NCBI GenBank assembly: GCA_015067525.1 | Contig: SVMH01000005.1 | Location: 1 to 64,000 of the forward strand | Direction: 5' to 3' | Source: Oscillospiraceae bacterium | GTDB lineage: Bacteria > Bacillota > Clostridia > Oscillospirales > Oscillospiraceae | Length of the DNA: 64,000 nt | Shown: piece after piece, positions 8,547 through 17,166 of the stretch | How the letters are laid out: each line of letters begins with the position of its first letter | Numbering within the stretch: the first letter of the stretch is position 1 | Position numbers and translations under genes: made by a program | The notes under the pieces: model-generated | What the model was told of the DNA's origin: nothing | The model's database searches: none | Seen by the model: the letters and a program-made list of their open reading frames with translations, nothing else

Positions 8547-9680
8547 ATGAAACGCTGCATTTTTCTTTTGCTGCTCCTTTTGGCCTTGTGGCCGGCATCG
8601 GCCGCGGCGGTGGAGCTGGATATCGAAGCACGCTCGGCCTTGCTGATGGAAAAGGAGACGGGACAGGTGCTCTACACCAAAAACGAGCACGAAAAGCTGG
8701 AGCCGGCCAGCGTCACCAAGGTGATGACGCTGCTTTTGACCATGGAAGCCATCGACCGCGGTGCTATTGCTTATGATGATGTGGTGACCGTCAGCGCCTA
8801 CGCCGCGTCCATGGGCGGCAGCAATGTGTATCTGGCCGAGGGCGAGCAGATCACGGTGGAAGACCTGCTGAAAGCGGTGTGCGTGGCCTCGGGCAACGAC
8901 GCCTCCGTGGCGTTGGCCGAGCATGTGTCCGGCGTGACAGAGCTCTTCGTGGCCGAGATGAACAACCGGGCCCGGGAGCTGGGCATGAAGGATACCCATT
9001 TTGTCAACTGTCACGGCCTGCCGGCGGAGGGCCATGTATCCAGCGCGGCGGATATCGCCATCATGAGCCGGGAACTGATCCTGAACCACCCCGACCTGCG
9101 GCGATTTACCACCATCTGGATGGATTCGCTGCGGGGCGGCGAGTTTCAACTGGCCAACACCAACAAGCTGATCCGCTTCTATGACGGCGCCACGGGGCTC
9201 AAGACCGGCTCCACCAGCTCCGCCGGCTACTGCGTCAGCGCCACCGCCGAGCGCGACGGCATGGAGCTGATCGCCGTGGTACTCAAGGGCAGCACCTCCC
9301 AGCAGCGCTTCGAGGACGCCAAGACCATGCTCAACTACGGTTTTTCCACCTACGCCCTGCACGCGGTGGAAGCGGCAGAGCCTTTTGCACCGCTGTCGGT
9401 CCGACTGGGCATGCAGGAGACGGTCGCCCTGAAGCTGCCGGAGACGGGGCGGCAGGTGCTGGTGAAAAAGGCCCAGATTGCCGGCCTGACCCAGGAAGTC
9501 TCCCTGCCGGAGACGGTGGACGCCCCTGTGGAGGAGGGGCAGCAGCTGGGCGTGCTGACGGTGCGCGACGGCGAGACGGTGGTGCTGGAGGTGCCCATTC
9601 AGGCGGCGGAAAGCGTGGAAAAGCTGACGTGGTGGGAGATGTACCGGCGGATGCTGGGGATGCTGTGCTTCAACGGATAA
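8547..9680 (+). CDS. dacF: D-alanyl-D-alanine carboxypeptidase (PBP5/DacF family)
   Basis: Penicillin-binding protein that removes the terminal D-Ala from peptidoglycan stem peptides. 377 aa with a signal peptide (MKRCIFLLLLLLALWPASAAA). Active-site motifs: SxxK as SVTK (nucleophile Ser, about residue 53), SxN as SGN (about 117), and KTG as KTGS (about 219). The C-terminal domain and a hydrophobic amphipathic tail (WWEMYRRMLGMLCF) fit peripheral membrane anchoring. Start at 8547 is preceded by TTGGAGGGG; an in-frame GTG at 8520 is less likely. DacF is the best match, in which case it could act in sporulation. Confidence 0.92.
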   Translation: MKRCIFLLLLLLALWPASAAAVELDIEARSALLMEKETGQVLYTKNEHEKLEPASVTKVMTLLLTMEAIDRGAIAYDDVVTVSAYAASMGGSNVYLAEGEQITVEDLLKAVCVASGNDASVALAEHVSGVTELFVAEMNNRARELGMKDTHFVNCHGLPAEGHVSSAADIAIMSRELILNHPDLRRFTTIWMDSLRGGEFQLANTNKLIRFYDGATGLKTGSTSSAGYCVSATAERDGMELIAVVLKGSTSQQRFEDAKTMLNYGFSTYALHAVEAAEPFAPLSVRLGMQETVALKLPETGRQVLVKKAQIAGLTQEVSLPETVDAPVEEGQQLGVLTVRDGETVVLEVPIQAAESVEKLTWWEMYRRMLGMLCFNG

Positions 9681-9708
9681 AAAGAGACGGCTTTGCCGTC
9701 TCTTTTTT
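9681..9708 (+). terminator. Intrinsic terminator of dacF
   Basis: AAAGAGACGGC, TTT, GCCGTCTCTTTTTT. Confidence 0.9.
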
Positions 9709-9709
9709 C

Positions 9710-9738
9710 TTGTTTTTTGCGCTGCACCGTTGTAAAAT
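9710..9738 (+). promoter_or_regulatory. Sigma-A promoter of pgi
   Basis: TTGTTT (9710-9715), 17-bp spacer, TAAAAT (9733-9738); the -35 overlaps the T-run of the dacF terminator. Confidence 0.6.
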
Positions 9739-9787
9739 AATAAACTAAGGAAATATCACCAACTTTTCATATAGGAGGAACTGATCC

Positions 9788-11125
9788 ATGATCCAGGTCA
9801 ATCTGAATAATATCCGCCCCTTTGTGGGTGAGAACTACGAAGCCGAGCTGGTCTCCCGCGTCCGCGACGCCCACGACAAGCTGCAGCTGGGCACCGGCGC
9901 CGGCAGCGACTATATCGGCTGGGTGCGCCTGCCCGCCGACTACGACAAGGACGAGTTTGCCCGCATCAAGGCTGCCGCCCAAAAGATCCAGAGCGACAGC
10001 AAGGCCCTGGTGGTGGTGGGCATCGGCGGCTCCTATCTGGGCGCCCGCGGCGTCATTGAGTGCCTGTGCTCTGCCAACTACAACCTGAAGAAGAAGGACA
10101 CCCCCAACATCTACTTTGCCGGCAACGGCCTGTCTTCCGACCAGCTGAGCGAAGTGGTGGAGCTGATCGGCGACGATGACTTCTCTGTCAACGTCATCTC
10201 CAAGTCCGGCACTACCACCGAGCCCGCCGTGGCCTTCCGCTTCTTCCGCAAGCTGTTGGAGGACAAGTACGGCGTGGAAGAGGCTGCCCGCCGCATCTAT
10301 GCCACCACCGACCGCGCTCGCGGCGCGCTGAAGACCCTGGCCGATGAGGCCGGCTATGAGTCCTTCGTGGTACCCGACGATGTGGGCGGCCGTTACAGCG
10401 TGCTGACCGCCGTGGGCCTGCTGCCCATCGCCGTGGCCGGGGTGGATATCGACGCTCTGATGGCCGGCGCTGCCGACATGATGGAAACCTGCGCCAAGCC
10501 CGAGCTGGCCGCCAACCCCGCCTGGCAGTACGGTGCCGCCCGCTATGAGCTGTACCGCACCGGCAAGAAGATCGAGATCCTGGCCGCCTACGAGCCCAAC
10601 TTCCGCTTTATGTGCGAGTGGTGGAAGCAGCTCTACGGCGAGAGCGAGGGCAAGGAGAACCGCGGCCTGTTCCCCGCCAGCGTGGAATTCACCGCGGACC
10701 TCCACTCCATGGGTCAGTATATCCAGCAGGGCGAGCGCCATCTCTTTGAGACCGTGGTGCGTCTGGGCAAGTCCGCCACCTGCAACAAGGTGCCCTTTGA
10801 CACCGTCAACGGTGACGGCCTGAACTTCCTGGCCGGCAAGGATATGGACTTCATCCGTCAGCAGGCCATGGACGGCACGCTGCTGGCCCATGTGGAGGGC
10901 GGCGTTCCCAATATCATCGTGGGCCTGGAGAAGCTGGACGCCTATTCTCTGGGCGAGCTGATCTACTTCTTCGAATATTCCTGCGGCATCAGCGGCTATC
11001 TGCTGGAGGTCAATCCCTTCGACCAGCCCGGCGTGGAGGCCTATAAGAAGAATATGTTTGCCCTGTTGGGCAAGCCCGGCTATGAGGCCCTGCGGGAAGA
11101 GCTGCTGGGCAAGCTGAACGGCTGA
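9788..11125 (+). CDS. pgi: Glucose-6-phosphate isomerase
   Basis: Interconverts glucose 6-phosphate and fructose 6-phosphate. 445 aa, the short form typical of Firmicutes. Sugar-phosphate site [10 protein letters not shown] (about residues 138-147) and the family signature [12 protein letters not shown] followed by DLHSMGQ (about 291-315) are visible. ATAGGAGGA lies ahead of the ATG. It has its own promoter and no gene partner. Confidence 0.98.
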   Translation: MIQVNLNNIRPFVGENYEAELVSRVRDAHDKLQLGTGAGSDYIGWVRLPADYDKDEFARIKAAAQKIQSDSKALVVVGIGGSYLGARGVIECLCSANYNLKKKDTPNIYFAGNGLSSDQLSEVVELIGDDDFSVNVISKSGTTTEPAVAFRFFRKLLEDKYGVEEAARRIYATTDRARGALKTLADEAGYESFVVPDDVGGRYSVLTAVGLLPIAVAGVDIDALMAGAADMMETCAKPELAANPAWQYGAARYELYRTGKKIEILAAYEPNFRFMCEWWKQLYGESEGKENRGLFPASVEFTADLHSMGQYIQQGERHLFETVVRLGKSATCNKVPFDTVNGDGLNFLAGKDMDFIRQQAMDGTLLAHVEGGVPNIIVGLEKLDAYSLGELIYFFEYSCGISGYLLEVNPFDQPGVEAYKKNMFALLGKPGYEALREELLGKLNG

Positions 11126-11165
11126 GTGTTGCCGTTTTCGACAAAAAAGAACGCATAAATTCTCA

Positions 11166-11194
11166 TTGCTATTTTTCAGACAATGTGGTATCGT
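11166..11194 (+). promoter_or_regulatory. Promoter of the small P-loop gene
   Basis: TTGCTA (11166-11171), 17-bp spacer ending TGTGG, TATCGT (11189-11194). Confidence 0.5.
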
Positions 11195-11248
11195 ATCATT
11201 AAGTATAGGAACCACTGGTTACTGTATATTCTGAAGGAGTGATTTCTT

Positions 11249-11659
11249 ATGGTTAGATTGATTATGGGTACTGCCGGCGCCGGCAAGACCAAGCAGCTGA
11301 TCGAGCTGATCCACGCCAGCGTGGAGGCAGAAAAGGGCAGCGTCGTGTGCATCGAGCCCGGTGCCGACATGACTTATGACGTGAGCTACAATGTACGTCT
11401 GGTCAATGCCGGTGAGTATGATCTGAATTCTTTTGAGTGCCTGCGCGGCTTCATCAGCGGTCTGTATGCGGGCAATTACGATATTTCTCACGTCTATGTG
11501 GACAACCTGTGCAAGATCACCCGCAACGATGATCTCAACGAGGTGGAGAAGTTCCTCAACTGGCTGGAGCGTTTCAGCGACAAGAACATGGTGAAGTTCA
11601 CCGTGACCATTAGCGCCGACGCCGACATCGCCACCGACGGTCTGCGCCACTTCCTGTAA
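11249..11659 (+). CDS. Small P-loop NTP-binding protein of unknown role
   Basis: 136 aa. Opens with MVRLIMGTAGAGKTKQLI, a clear Walker A (GTAGAGKT, residues 7-14), and has a hydrophobic strand ending in Asp (SHVYVDNL, about residues 80-87) that may serve as Walker B. No transmembrane segment. The protein is much shorter than ATPases such as PilT or RecA and looks like a minimal P-loop domain; I do not recognise a characterised family. It has its own promoter and terminator, so it is probably an independently expressed single gene. Confidence 0.75.
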   Translation: MVRLIMGTAGAGKTKQLIELIHASVEAEKGSVVCIEPGADMTYDVSYNVRLVNAGEYDLNSFECLRGFISGLYAGNYDISHVYVDNLCKITRNDDLNEVEKFLNWLERFSDKNMVKFTVTISADADIATDGLRHFL

Positions 11660-11667
11660 GACCCATC

Positions 11668-11702
11668 AAAAGAGACCGCAGCAACGGCTGCGGTCTCTTT
11701 TT
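11668..11702 (+). terminator. Intrinsic terminator
   Basis: AAAAGAGACCGCAGC, AAC, GGCTGCGGTCTCTTTTT. Confidence 0.92.
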
Positions 11703-11715
11703 GCCTTCTTCCCCC

Positions 11716-11744
11716 TTGAGAATTGAGCGCTCGCGTGATACAAT
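11716..11744 (+). promoter_or_regulatory. Promoter of tRNA-Leu
   Basis: TTGAGA (11716-11721), 17-bp spacer, TACAAT (11739-11744), 14 bp before the tRNA. Confidence 0.8.
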
Positions 11745-11757
11745 AAAATCTCTCCAT

Positions 11758-11840
11758 GCGGGTATGGTGAAATTGGTAAACACGCTGGATTTAGGTTCCA
11801 GTGCTCACGCTTGCGGGTTCGAGTCCCGCTACCCGTACCA
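11758..11840 (+). tRNA. tRNA-Leu (anticodon TAG)
   Basis: 83-nt class II tRNA: acceptor GCGGGTA/TACCCGT (first pair G-U), anticodon stem CTGGA/TCCAG with loop TTTAGGT (anticodon TAG, reading CUA-type Leu codons), long variable arm, T-loop TTCGAGT, and CCA encoded at the 3' end. No terminator separates it from the hydrolase gene that starts 22 bp later, so the tRNA is probably processed from a longer transcript. Confidence 0.96.
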
Positions 11841-11862
11841 AAAAACATAAGGAGGCCTCCCT

Positions 11863-12393
11863 ATGAAGCAGTTTTTGATCGTTGTGGACATGCAGAAGGA
11901 TTTTGTTGACGGTGCGCTGGGCACTGCCGAGGCGCAGGCCATCGTGCCCGCCGTGGCGGAGAAGATCCGCACCTTTGACGGCGAGATCATCGTCACCTAT
12001 GATACCCACGAAGAGGACTATATGGAGACCCGCGAAGGCCGCTTCCTCCCCGTGCCCCACTGCATCCGCGACACGGACGGCTGGCAGCTGGACGCCGCCG
12101 TGGCCGAGGCCCTCAGTGACCGGGCCTACACCGTGGTAGAAAAGCCCACCTTCGGCGCCGTGACTTTGCCTGAGGTGGTGGAACAGCTGGCCGGAGATGA
12201 GGAATTCACCGTGGAGCTCATCGGCCTTTGCACCGATATCTGCGTGGTGTCCAACGCCATGCTCCTCAAAGCCGCTTTCCCCGAAGCCGATATGAGCGTG
12301 GATGCCGCCTGCTGCGCCGGCGTGTCCCCCGCAAGCCATCAGGCCGCCCTCACCACCATGGCCTGCTGCCAGATCACCATCACCAACAACTGA
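11863..12393 (+). CDS. Isochorismatase-fold cysteine hydrolase (nicotinamidase-like)
   Basis: 176 aa with the amidohydrolase triad of this fold: Asp in FLIVVDMQKDF (D9), Lys in VEKPTFGAV (about 92) and Cys in GLCTDICVVSNAML (second Cys, about 127). Such enzymes hydrolyse nicotinamide (PncA) or other amides; the short lid and the sequence between Asp and Lys do not let me choose. AAGGAGGCC precedes the ATG. It lies directly downstream of tRNA-Leu, likely in the same transcript, and ends in a strong terminator at 12441-12475. A neighbouring pyridoxal-kinase gene suggests cofactor salvage but this is weak inference. Confidence 0.85.
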   Translation: MKQFLIVVDMQKDFVDGALGTAEAQAIVPAVAEKIRTFDGEIIVTYDTHEEDYMETREGRFLPVPHCIRDTDGWQLDAAVAEALSDRAYTVVEKPTFGAVTLPEVVEQLAGDEEFTVELIGLCTDICVVSNAMLLKAAFPEADMSVDAACCAGVSPASHQAALTTMACCQITITNN

Positions 12394-12440
12394 TCTGGTA
12401 TTATCATTTAACACAAAACTGGCGATTTTTTGATATCCAG

Positions 12441-12475
12441 AATCGTGGTATGCTTGGCGCATACCACGATTTTTC
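12441..12475 (+). terminator. Intrinsic terminator
   Basis: 13-bp perfect stem AATCGTGGTATGC/GCATACCACGATT, 5-nt loop, TTTT tail. Confidence 0.92.
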
Positions 12476-12492
12476 TCTAAAGGAGAGTGCAT

Positions 12493-13326
12493 ATGAAACG
12501 TATCGCCAGTATTCAGGATATTTCCTGCCTGGGCCGCTGCTCGCTGACCGTGGCGCTGCCCGTCATCTCCGCCATGGGCGTGGAGTGCGCCATCGTGCCC
12601 ACCGCCGTGCTCAGCACCCACACTATGTTCCAGAACTTTACCGTCTGCGACCTGAGCGATCAGATCATGCCCATCGCCCGCCACTGGAAGGACGAAAAGG
12701 TGCATTTTGACGCCATCTACACCGGCTACCTTGCAAGCGCGGAGCAGATCGGCGACGTGTGCGCTTTCTTTGACATGCTCAAGAGCGAGGACACCATGAT
12801 TTTTGTGGACCCTGCCATGGCCGACCACGGTAAGCTCTATCCCGGCTTCGGTCCCGAATTCCCCGCCGAGATGGCCAAGGTCGCCGCCCGGGCTGACGTG
12901 GTGATCCCCAACCTGACCGAAGCCTGCCTGCTGACCGGCGCAGAGTACAAGGAAGAGTACGACGAGGCCTATATCAAGGATCTGCTGCACCGTCTGGTGA
13001 CCCTGGGTGCCAAGAAGGCCATCCTCACCGGCGTCAGCTTTGAAGAGGGCAAGGTGGGCGTCATGAGCTACGATAGCCTGACGGGTGAATACTTCACCTA
13101 CTTCAATGACAAAATGCCCGTTTCCTTCCACGGCACCGGCGACATCTTCTCCTCCGTGGTGATGGGCGGCCTGATGCGCGGCCTTTCCATGGAAGACGCC
13201 CTGAAGCTGGCTGTGGACTACACGCTGGAGTGTATCCGCATCACCGACAAGAATGAAACGTGGTACGGCGTGGAGTTCGAGCGCGTGATCCCCATGCTGT
13301 GTGAGCGGCTGAAGACGGAAGCGTAA
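12493..13326 (+). CDS. pdxY: Pyridoxal/pyridoxamine kinase (PdxY-like, ribokinase superfamily)
   Basis: 277-aa ribokinase-fold kinase expected to phosphorylate B6 vitamers to pyridoxal phosphate. Typical features: N-terminal IASIQDISCLGRCSLTVALP, central VDPAMADHGKLYPGF (metal/phosphate loop), VIPNLTEACLLTG, and the anion-hole/catalytic base segment FHGTGDIFSSVVMGGL (catalytic Asp in GTGD). Start at the ATG 12493 (AAAGGAGAG ends 5 bp upstream), not the GTG at 12487. Preceded and followed by terminators, so single gene. Confidence 0.88.
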   Translation: MKRIASIQDISCLGRCSLTVALPVISAMGVECAIVPTAVLSTHTMFQNFTVCDLSDQIMPIARHWKDEKVHFDAIYTGYLASAEQIGDVCAFFDMLKSEDTMIFVDPAMADHGKLYPGFGPEFPAEMAKVAARADVVIPNLTEACLLTGAEYKEEYDEAYIKDLLHRLVTLGAKKAILTGVSFEEGKVGVMSYDSLTGEYFTYFNDKMPVSFHGTGDIFSSVVMGGLMRGLSMEDALKLAVDYTLECIRITDKNETWYGVEFERVIPMLCERLKTEA

Positions 13327-13335
13327 CTGAAAAAC

Positions 13336-13365
13336 AAAAAGCGGACGCCGCGGCGTCCGCTTTTT
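13336..13365. terminator. Bidirectional terminator, perfect 20-bp palindrome
   Basis: GCGGACGCCGCGGCGTCCGC flanked by A and T runs between convergent genes. Confidence 0.9.
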
Positions 13366-13571
13366 CATTTCTCATGCTGTAGCAGCTCGCGCAGAAAGGC
13401 GAAGCGCTCCTCTTTGGTGGGGCGGCGTGGGAGAAGTTTGCCGCCGGCGGCCCGCCAACCGGCTTCAAAGGCCTTGGACGCGACGTCATACAGGGCTTCC
13501 GCCGCGGCATCGTAGCTTTCCCCTTCCAAAAATGCTTCAAAAGCGAGGTCATAATCTTTCATATCTGTCAT
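13365..13571 (-). CDS. Small hypothetical protein
   Basis: 68 aa, soluble, acidic and helical (MTDMKDYDLAFEAFLEGES...), with no motif I recognise. The ATG at 13571 is chosen because AGGAGAGG lies 7 bp upstream and a strong promoter (13604-13632) is in place; the longer frame to 13625 would run through the promoter. It is divergent from the XRE regulator gene at 13723, which suggests, without proof, that the two are linked. Confidence 0.7.
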   Translation of the reverse strand: MTDMKDYDLAFEAFLEGESYDAAAEALYDVASKAFEAGWRAAGGKLLPRRPTKEERFAFLRELLQHEK

Positions 13572-13603
13572 AGAACACCTCTCCTGTGCCACTTGATATG
13601 AGT

Positions 13604-13632
13604 ATTTTACCAAATTATGTGGCATGATGCAA
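13604..13632 (-). promoter_or_regulatory. Sigma-A promoter for the 68-aa gene
   Basis: On the minus strand TTGCAT, 17-bp spacer ending TGG, TAAAAT. Confidence 0.75.
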
Positions 13633-13703
13633 CATACAATGAGTGAAAACTCATTATATGTTGACGATTGAGGCGCGGCAACTTCTTACAATAACAGTAA
13701 GAA
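13633..13703. promoter_or_regulatory. Two inverted repeats in the divergent region before the XRE gene
   Basis: AATGAGT-GAAA-ACTCATT (13638-13655, extended outward by CATA/TATG with one mismatch) and TTCTTAC-7 nt-GTAAGAA (13683-13703). Both are perfect in their cores and lie between the divergent genes, so they are candidate operators for the downstream XRE protein. Confidence 0.5.
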
Positions 13704-13722
13704 AACCGTGTGGAGGGGTCGT

Positions 13723-13959
13723 ATGAAAGAGCATTATGCCAGCAGACACTATAAGAAATATGTGCAGATCGGCTTGAACATTTTGCGTTATCGCAAAGAA
13801 CAGGGGCTGACCCAAATGGAGCTGGCAGAAATGACCGGCTATAGCCGCAATCAGATTCAGCGGGTGGAGTCGGCCTATGTAGTTCCCAACATCGGGATCC
13901 TTTACGACATTTCCGAAGCGTTGGGCGTGCCCATCGAAAAGCTGCTGGAGCAGCGCTGA
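13723..13959 (+). CDS. XRE family helix-turn-helix regulator
   Basis: 78 aa, essentially one Cro/C1-type HTH domain: the helix-turn-helix is GLTQMELAEMTGYSRNQIQRVES (about residues 29-51), followed by the family pattern P-x-I-x-x-L-x-x-I-S-E-A-L-G-V-P-I-E-K-L-L. Start at ATG 13723 after TGGAGGGG. No effector domain, so it is probably a small repressor. Two inverted repeats lie upstream. Ends at a bidirectional terminator shared with ftsH. Confidence 0.88.
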   Translation: MKEHYASRHYKKYVQIGLNILRYRKEQGLTQMELAEMTGYSRNQIQRVESAYVVPNIGILYDISEALGVPIEKLLEQR

Positions 13960-14000
13960 AGCGTAGGGCGCGACGACCTCGGCGCGCCGCAATACAACAA

Positions 14001-14034
14001 AAAAGACCTGCTGTCCTACGACAGCAGGTCTTTT
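14001..14034. terminator. Bidirectional terminator between XRE gene and ftsH
   Basis: AAAAGACCTGCTGTC, CTAC, GACAGCAGGTCTTTT. Confidence 0.92.
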
Positions 14035-14048
14035 CAACGTTTTGCAGC

Positions 14049-16166
14049 TTATTCCTCGCTCTTGGGTTCGTCAGCGGGAGCTTCCTCGTCAGGAGCTTCC
14101 TCGGCAGGAGTTTCCTCCGTCTTCGCCTCGGTGTCAAAGTCGGGCATGGGCACCGGCTCAGACACGATGGAGATATGCTTGGCGGGGGCCTCGATGACGC
14201 TGGGAGTGCTGGGGCGGAACAGCTTGGGCTCGTCCTCGCGGGTAGCACCGTAGTTGTCTACCAGTTCGGGGTCGCGGCCTTCGATGATGGCCATCATCTC
14301 CTGACCGGTAATGGTTTCCTTCTTCAGGAGGTAAGCGGCGATCTTATCCAGCAGCTCGCGGTTTTCGCGGAGGATGGCCTTGGCGTCCTCGTGGCACTGG
14401 CGGATGATGGCGATGGTGGCGCGGTCGGCGGCGGCGTAGGTCTCCTGAGCGCAGGACATGGAGTAGGTGCCGTCCAGATACTGGTTGTGGACGGTGCCCA
14501 GCGCCATCATGTCAAATTCCTCGGTCATACCGAAGCGGGCCACCAGATTGCGGGCCAGCTCTGTGGCGCGCTCGATGTCGTTGGCGGCGCCGGAGGTCAT
14601 GGTGTTGCACACCACTTCCTCGCTGGAGCGGCCGGCCAGCAGGGTACGGATCTCGGTGAGAATGTCCTCGCGGGACATGAGGAACTTCTCCTCCTCCGGC
14701 AGGTGCAGGGTGTAGCCCAGAGCGCCCTGGGTATGAGGTACGATGGTGATCTTGGAAACGGGCTGGGCGTTCTTCTGCTTGGCAGCCACCAGCGCGTGGC
14801 CCACCTCGTGATAGGCAATGATCTTCTTCTCCTCTTCGGTGAGGACGGTGCCCTTCTTTTCGCTGCCTGCGATGACCACTTCAAAGGACACCAGCAGGTC
14901 GTTCTGATTCACAGCCTTGCGGCCCTTGCGCACGGCGCGCAGAGCGGCTTCATTGACCAGGTTTGCCAGGTCTGCACCCACGCAGCCGGCGGTGGCCTGA
15001 GCGATCTTGTTCAGATCCACGTCCTCGGCCAGATGGATATTGCGGGTGTGCACCTGCAGCGTGGCAAGGCGGCCCGCCAGATTGGGACGGTCCACGGTGA
15101 TGCGGCGGTCGAAGCGGCCGGGACGCAGCAGCGCCTTGTCCAGCACCTCGGGGCGGTTGGTGGCGCCCAATACGATGACGCCCTTGCTGGGGTCGAAGCC
15201 GTCCAGCTCAGCCAGCAACTGGTTGAGGGTCTGCTCGCGCTCGTCGTTGCCGCCGCCGAAGCGTGCGCCATCGCGGGTCTTGCCGATGGTGTCGATCTCA
15301 TCGATGAAGATGATGCAGGGAGCCACCTTGGCCGCTTCCTTAAAGAGGTCGCGTACGCGGCTGGCGCCCACGCCGACAAACATTTCCACAAAGTCAGAAC
15401 CGGAGATGGAGAAGAAGGGCACGCCCGCTTCGCCTGCCACGGCCTTGGCCAGCAGCGTTTTACCGGTACCGGGGGAGCCCACCAGCAGCGCGCCCTTGGG
15501 CAGCCGTGCGCCAATGGCGGTGTACTTGCCGGGGTTATGGAGGAAGTCGATGATCTCCTCCAGAGATTCCTTGGCCTCGTCCTGACCGGCAACATCCTTG
15601 AAGGTAACGCCGGTGGATTTTTCCATGTAGACTTTGGCGTTGGACTTGCCCACGCTGCCGATGCCGCCCATGCCGCCGCCGTTCTTGGACATGATGCGCA
15701 TGATGAGCATGAATGCGCCCACCATCAGCACCACCGGCAGCAGGAAGTTGAGCAGCAGGCTCAGCATCAGGTCAGCTGCCGTCTGGTAAGCGCTGGTGTA
15801 GCTGATCTCAGGATGGGCATCCAGCAGCGCAAAGAGACCGGGATTGTCGATCTGGGCGGTGTAGAGCTTCACCTTGCCGGCTTCGTAGGTCTTGCCGTCC
15901 TCGTCGGTGTAGACATAGGTGTCCACCGGCGTGATGTAGACAAATCCGCTGTCAAAGAGGACTTCCTTCACCTCGCCGTCCTTCACCATGGCGATGAAAT
16001 CGCTGTAGTCGATCTCGTGTTGGGATGCCTGCGACAGGCGGCTGTTGAAGAGGTTGAGCACCAGCGTCAGCAAAACCGCCCATGCCACCAGCGTCAGCAC
16101 GCCTTTCAGGTTTTTCTTGTTTTTGCCGTTCTTGTTCTGGTTGTTGGAATTTTTGTTGGGGTCCAT
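14049..16166 (-). CDS. ftsH: ATP-dependent zinc metalloprotease FtsH
   Basis: Membrane-bound AAA+ protease for quality control of membrane and regulatory proteins. 705 aa: N-terminal helix (about 22-42), extracytoplasmic domain, second helix (about 130-155), AAA domain with Walker A GSPGTGKT and Walker [13 protein letters not shown], second region of homology with GRFDRR, then the peptidase zinc motif HEVGH with the downstream Asp. The C-terminus carries an acidic Glu/Pro/Ala-rich tail (about the last 60 residues) that is longer than in E. coli. Start at 16166 (GGAAGGAGACG upstream); the upstream frame extension overlaps the promoter. Confidence 0.97.
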   Translation of the reverse strand: MDPNKNSNNQNKNGKNKKNLKGVLTLVAWAVLLTLVLNLFNSRLSQASQHEIDYSDFIAMVKDGEVKEVLFDSGFVYITPVDTYVYTDEDGKTYEAGKVKLYTAQIDNPGLFALLDAHPEISYTSAYQTAADLMLSLLLNFLLPVVLMVGAFMLIMRIMSKNGGGMGGIGSVGKSNAKVYMEKSTGVTFKDVAGQDEAKESLEEIIDFLHNPGKYTAIGARLPKGALLVGSPGTGKTLLAKAVAGEAGVPFFSISGSDFVEMFVGVGASRVRDLFKEAAKVAPCIIFIDEIDTIGKTRDGARFGGGNDEREQTLNQLLAELDGFDPSKGVIVLGATNRPEVLDKALLRPGRFDRRITVDRPNLAGRLATLQVHTRNIHLAEDVDLNKIAQATAGCVGADLANLVNEAALRAVRKGRKAVNQNDLLVSFEVVIAGSEKKGTVLTEEEKKIIAYHEVGHALVAAKQKNAQPVSKITIVPHTQGALGYTLHLPEEEKFLMSREDILTEIRTLLAGRSSEEVVCNTMTSGAANDIERATELARNLVARFGMTEEFDMMALGTVHNQYLDGTYSMSCAQETYAAADRATIAIIRQCHEDAKAILRENRELLDKIAAYLLKKETITGQEMMAIIEGRDPELVDNYGATREDEPKLFRPSTPSVIEAPAKHISIVSEPVPMPDFDTEAKTEETPAEEAPDEEAPADEPKSEE

Positions 16167-16224
16167 ATACGTCTCCTTCCGTAAAAACCGTCCGAAAAGA
16201 CGGAGAAACTCAGTATTCTGTGGC

Positions 16225-16253
16225 AGTATACCATAAAATATAGAAACCCACAA
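16225..16253 (-). promoter_or_regulatory. Sigma-A promoter of ftsH
   Basis: On the minus strand TTGTGG, 17-bp spacer ending TGG, TATACT. Confidence 0.75.
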
Positions 16254-16375
16254 GTCGCAGAGATTCTCTTTTTCTGTAAAATTTCTATGAATGGTGCTTT
16301 ATCTTGTTTGCTGGATATGCTATACTGATACAATCCGGAACTATGACATCCCAATGAAGAGATGAGGAATACAAT

Positions 16376-17149
16376 ATGCGAGAAAACGAGACCAAAAAGA
16401 CGCTGCCGGAAGCCGAAGCCGACGGAATTATCGAAGGCCGCAACGCGGTGATCGAGGCGCTGCGCTCCGGCGCCGCCATCGACAAGATCTATCTGGCCAA
16501 GGGCGAGACGGACAAGACGCTGGGCCACATCGCCTCCAAGGCCCGCGCCGCCGGCATCGTGGTGGTGGAGGCCGACCGGCGCAAGCTGGACAACATGAGC
16601 CGCACCCACTCCCATCAGGGCGTCATCGCACTGGCCGCTATGCGGGAGTATGTGTCGGTGGAATCCCTGCTGGAAAACGCCGCCGCCAAGGGGGAACAGC
16701 CTCTGCTGGTGGTCTGCGATGAGATCTCCGATCCCCACAATCTGGGCGCCATCCTGCGTACGGCGGAGTGTGCCGGCGCCCATGGCGTCATCATCCCCAA
16801 GCGCCGCAGCGCAGGCCTGACGGCCATTGTGGCCAAGACCTCCGCCGGTGCGGTGAGCTACATGCCCGTGGCCCGCGTGGCCAATATCCCCAGCCTCCTG
16901 AAGGATCTGAAGAAGCAGGGAGTCTGGGTCTTCGGCACCGCGGCCGACGGCAACACCACTCTCTACAATGCTGATCTCAAGGGCCCCGCCGCCATCGTCA
17001 TCGGCAGCGAGGGCAGCGGCATGAGCCGTCTGGTGGCGGAAAACTGCGACTTCTTAGTCAGTATTCCCATGAAGGGCCAGATCTCTTCCCTGAACGCATC
17101 GGCTGCCGCTGCCATTTTGCTGTATGAGGCGGTGCGCCAGCGCATCTGA
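16376..17149 (+). CDS. rlmB: 23S rRNA (guanosine-2'-O-)-methyltransferase RlmB (SpoU/TrmH family)
   Basis: 257-aa SPOUT methyltransferase that uses SAM to methylate a 23S rRNA guanosine ribose. N-terminal substrate-binding domain begins IIEGRNAVIEALRSG; the three SpoU motifs are DPHNLGAILRTAECAGA, IVIGSEGSGMSRLV and IPMKGQISSLNASAAAAI, which build the knotted SAM site. The unusual gene 17167-19446 starts 18 bp after the stop and is presumably co-transcribed. Confidence 0.93.
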   Translation: MRENETKKTLPEAEADGIIEGRNAVIEALRSGAAIDKIYLAKGETDKTLGHIASKARAAGIVVVEADRRKLDNMSRTHSHQGVIALAAMREYVSVESLLENAAAKGEQPLLVVCDEISDPHNLGAILRTAECAGAHGVIIPKRRSAGLTAIVAKTSAGAVSYMPVARVANIPSLLKDLKKQGVWVFGTAADGNTTLYNADLKGPAAIVIGSEGSGMSRLVAENCDFLVSIPMKGQISSLNASAAAAILLYEAVRQRI

Positions 17150-17166
17150 ACACAGAAAGGAACACC

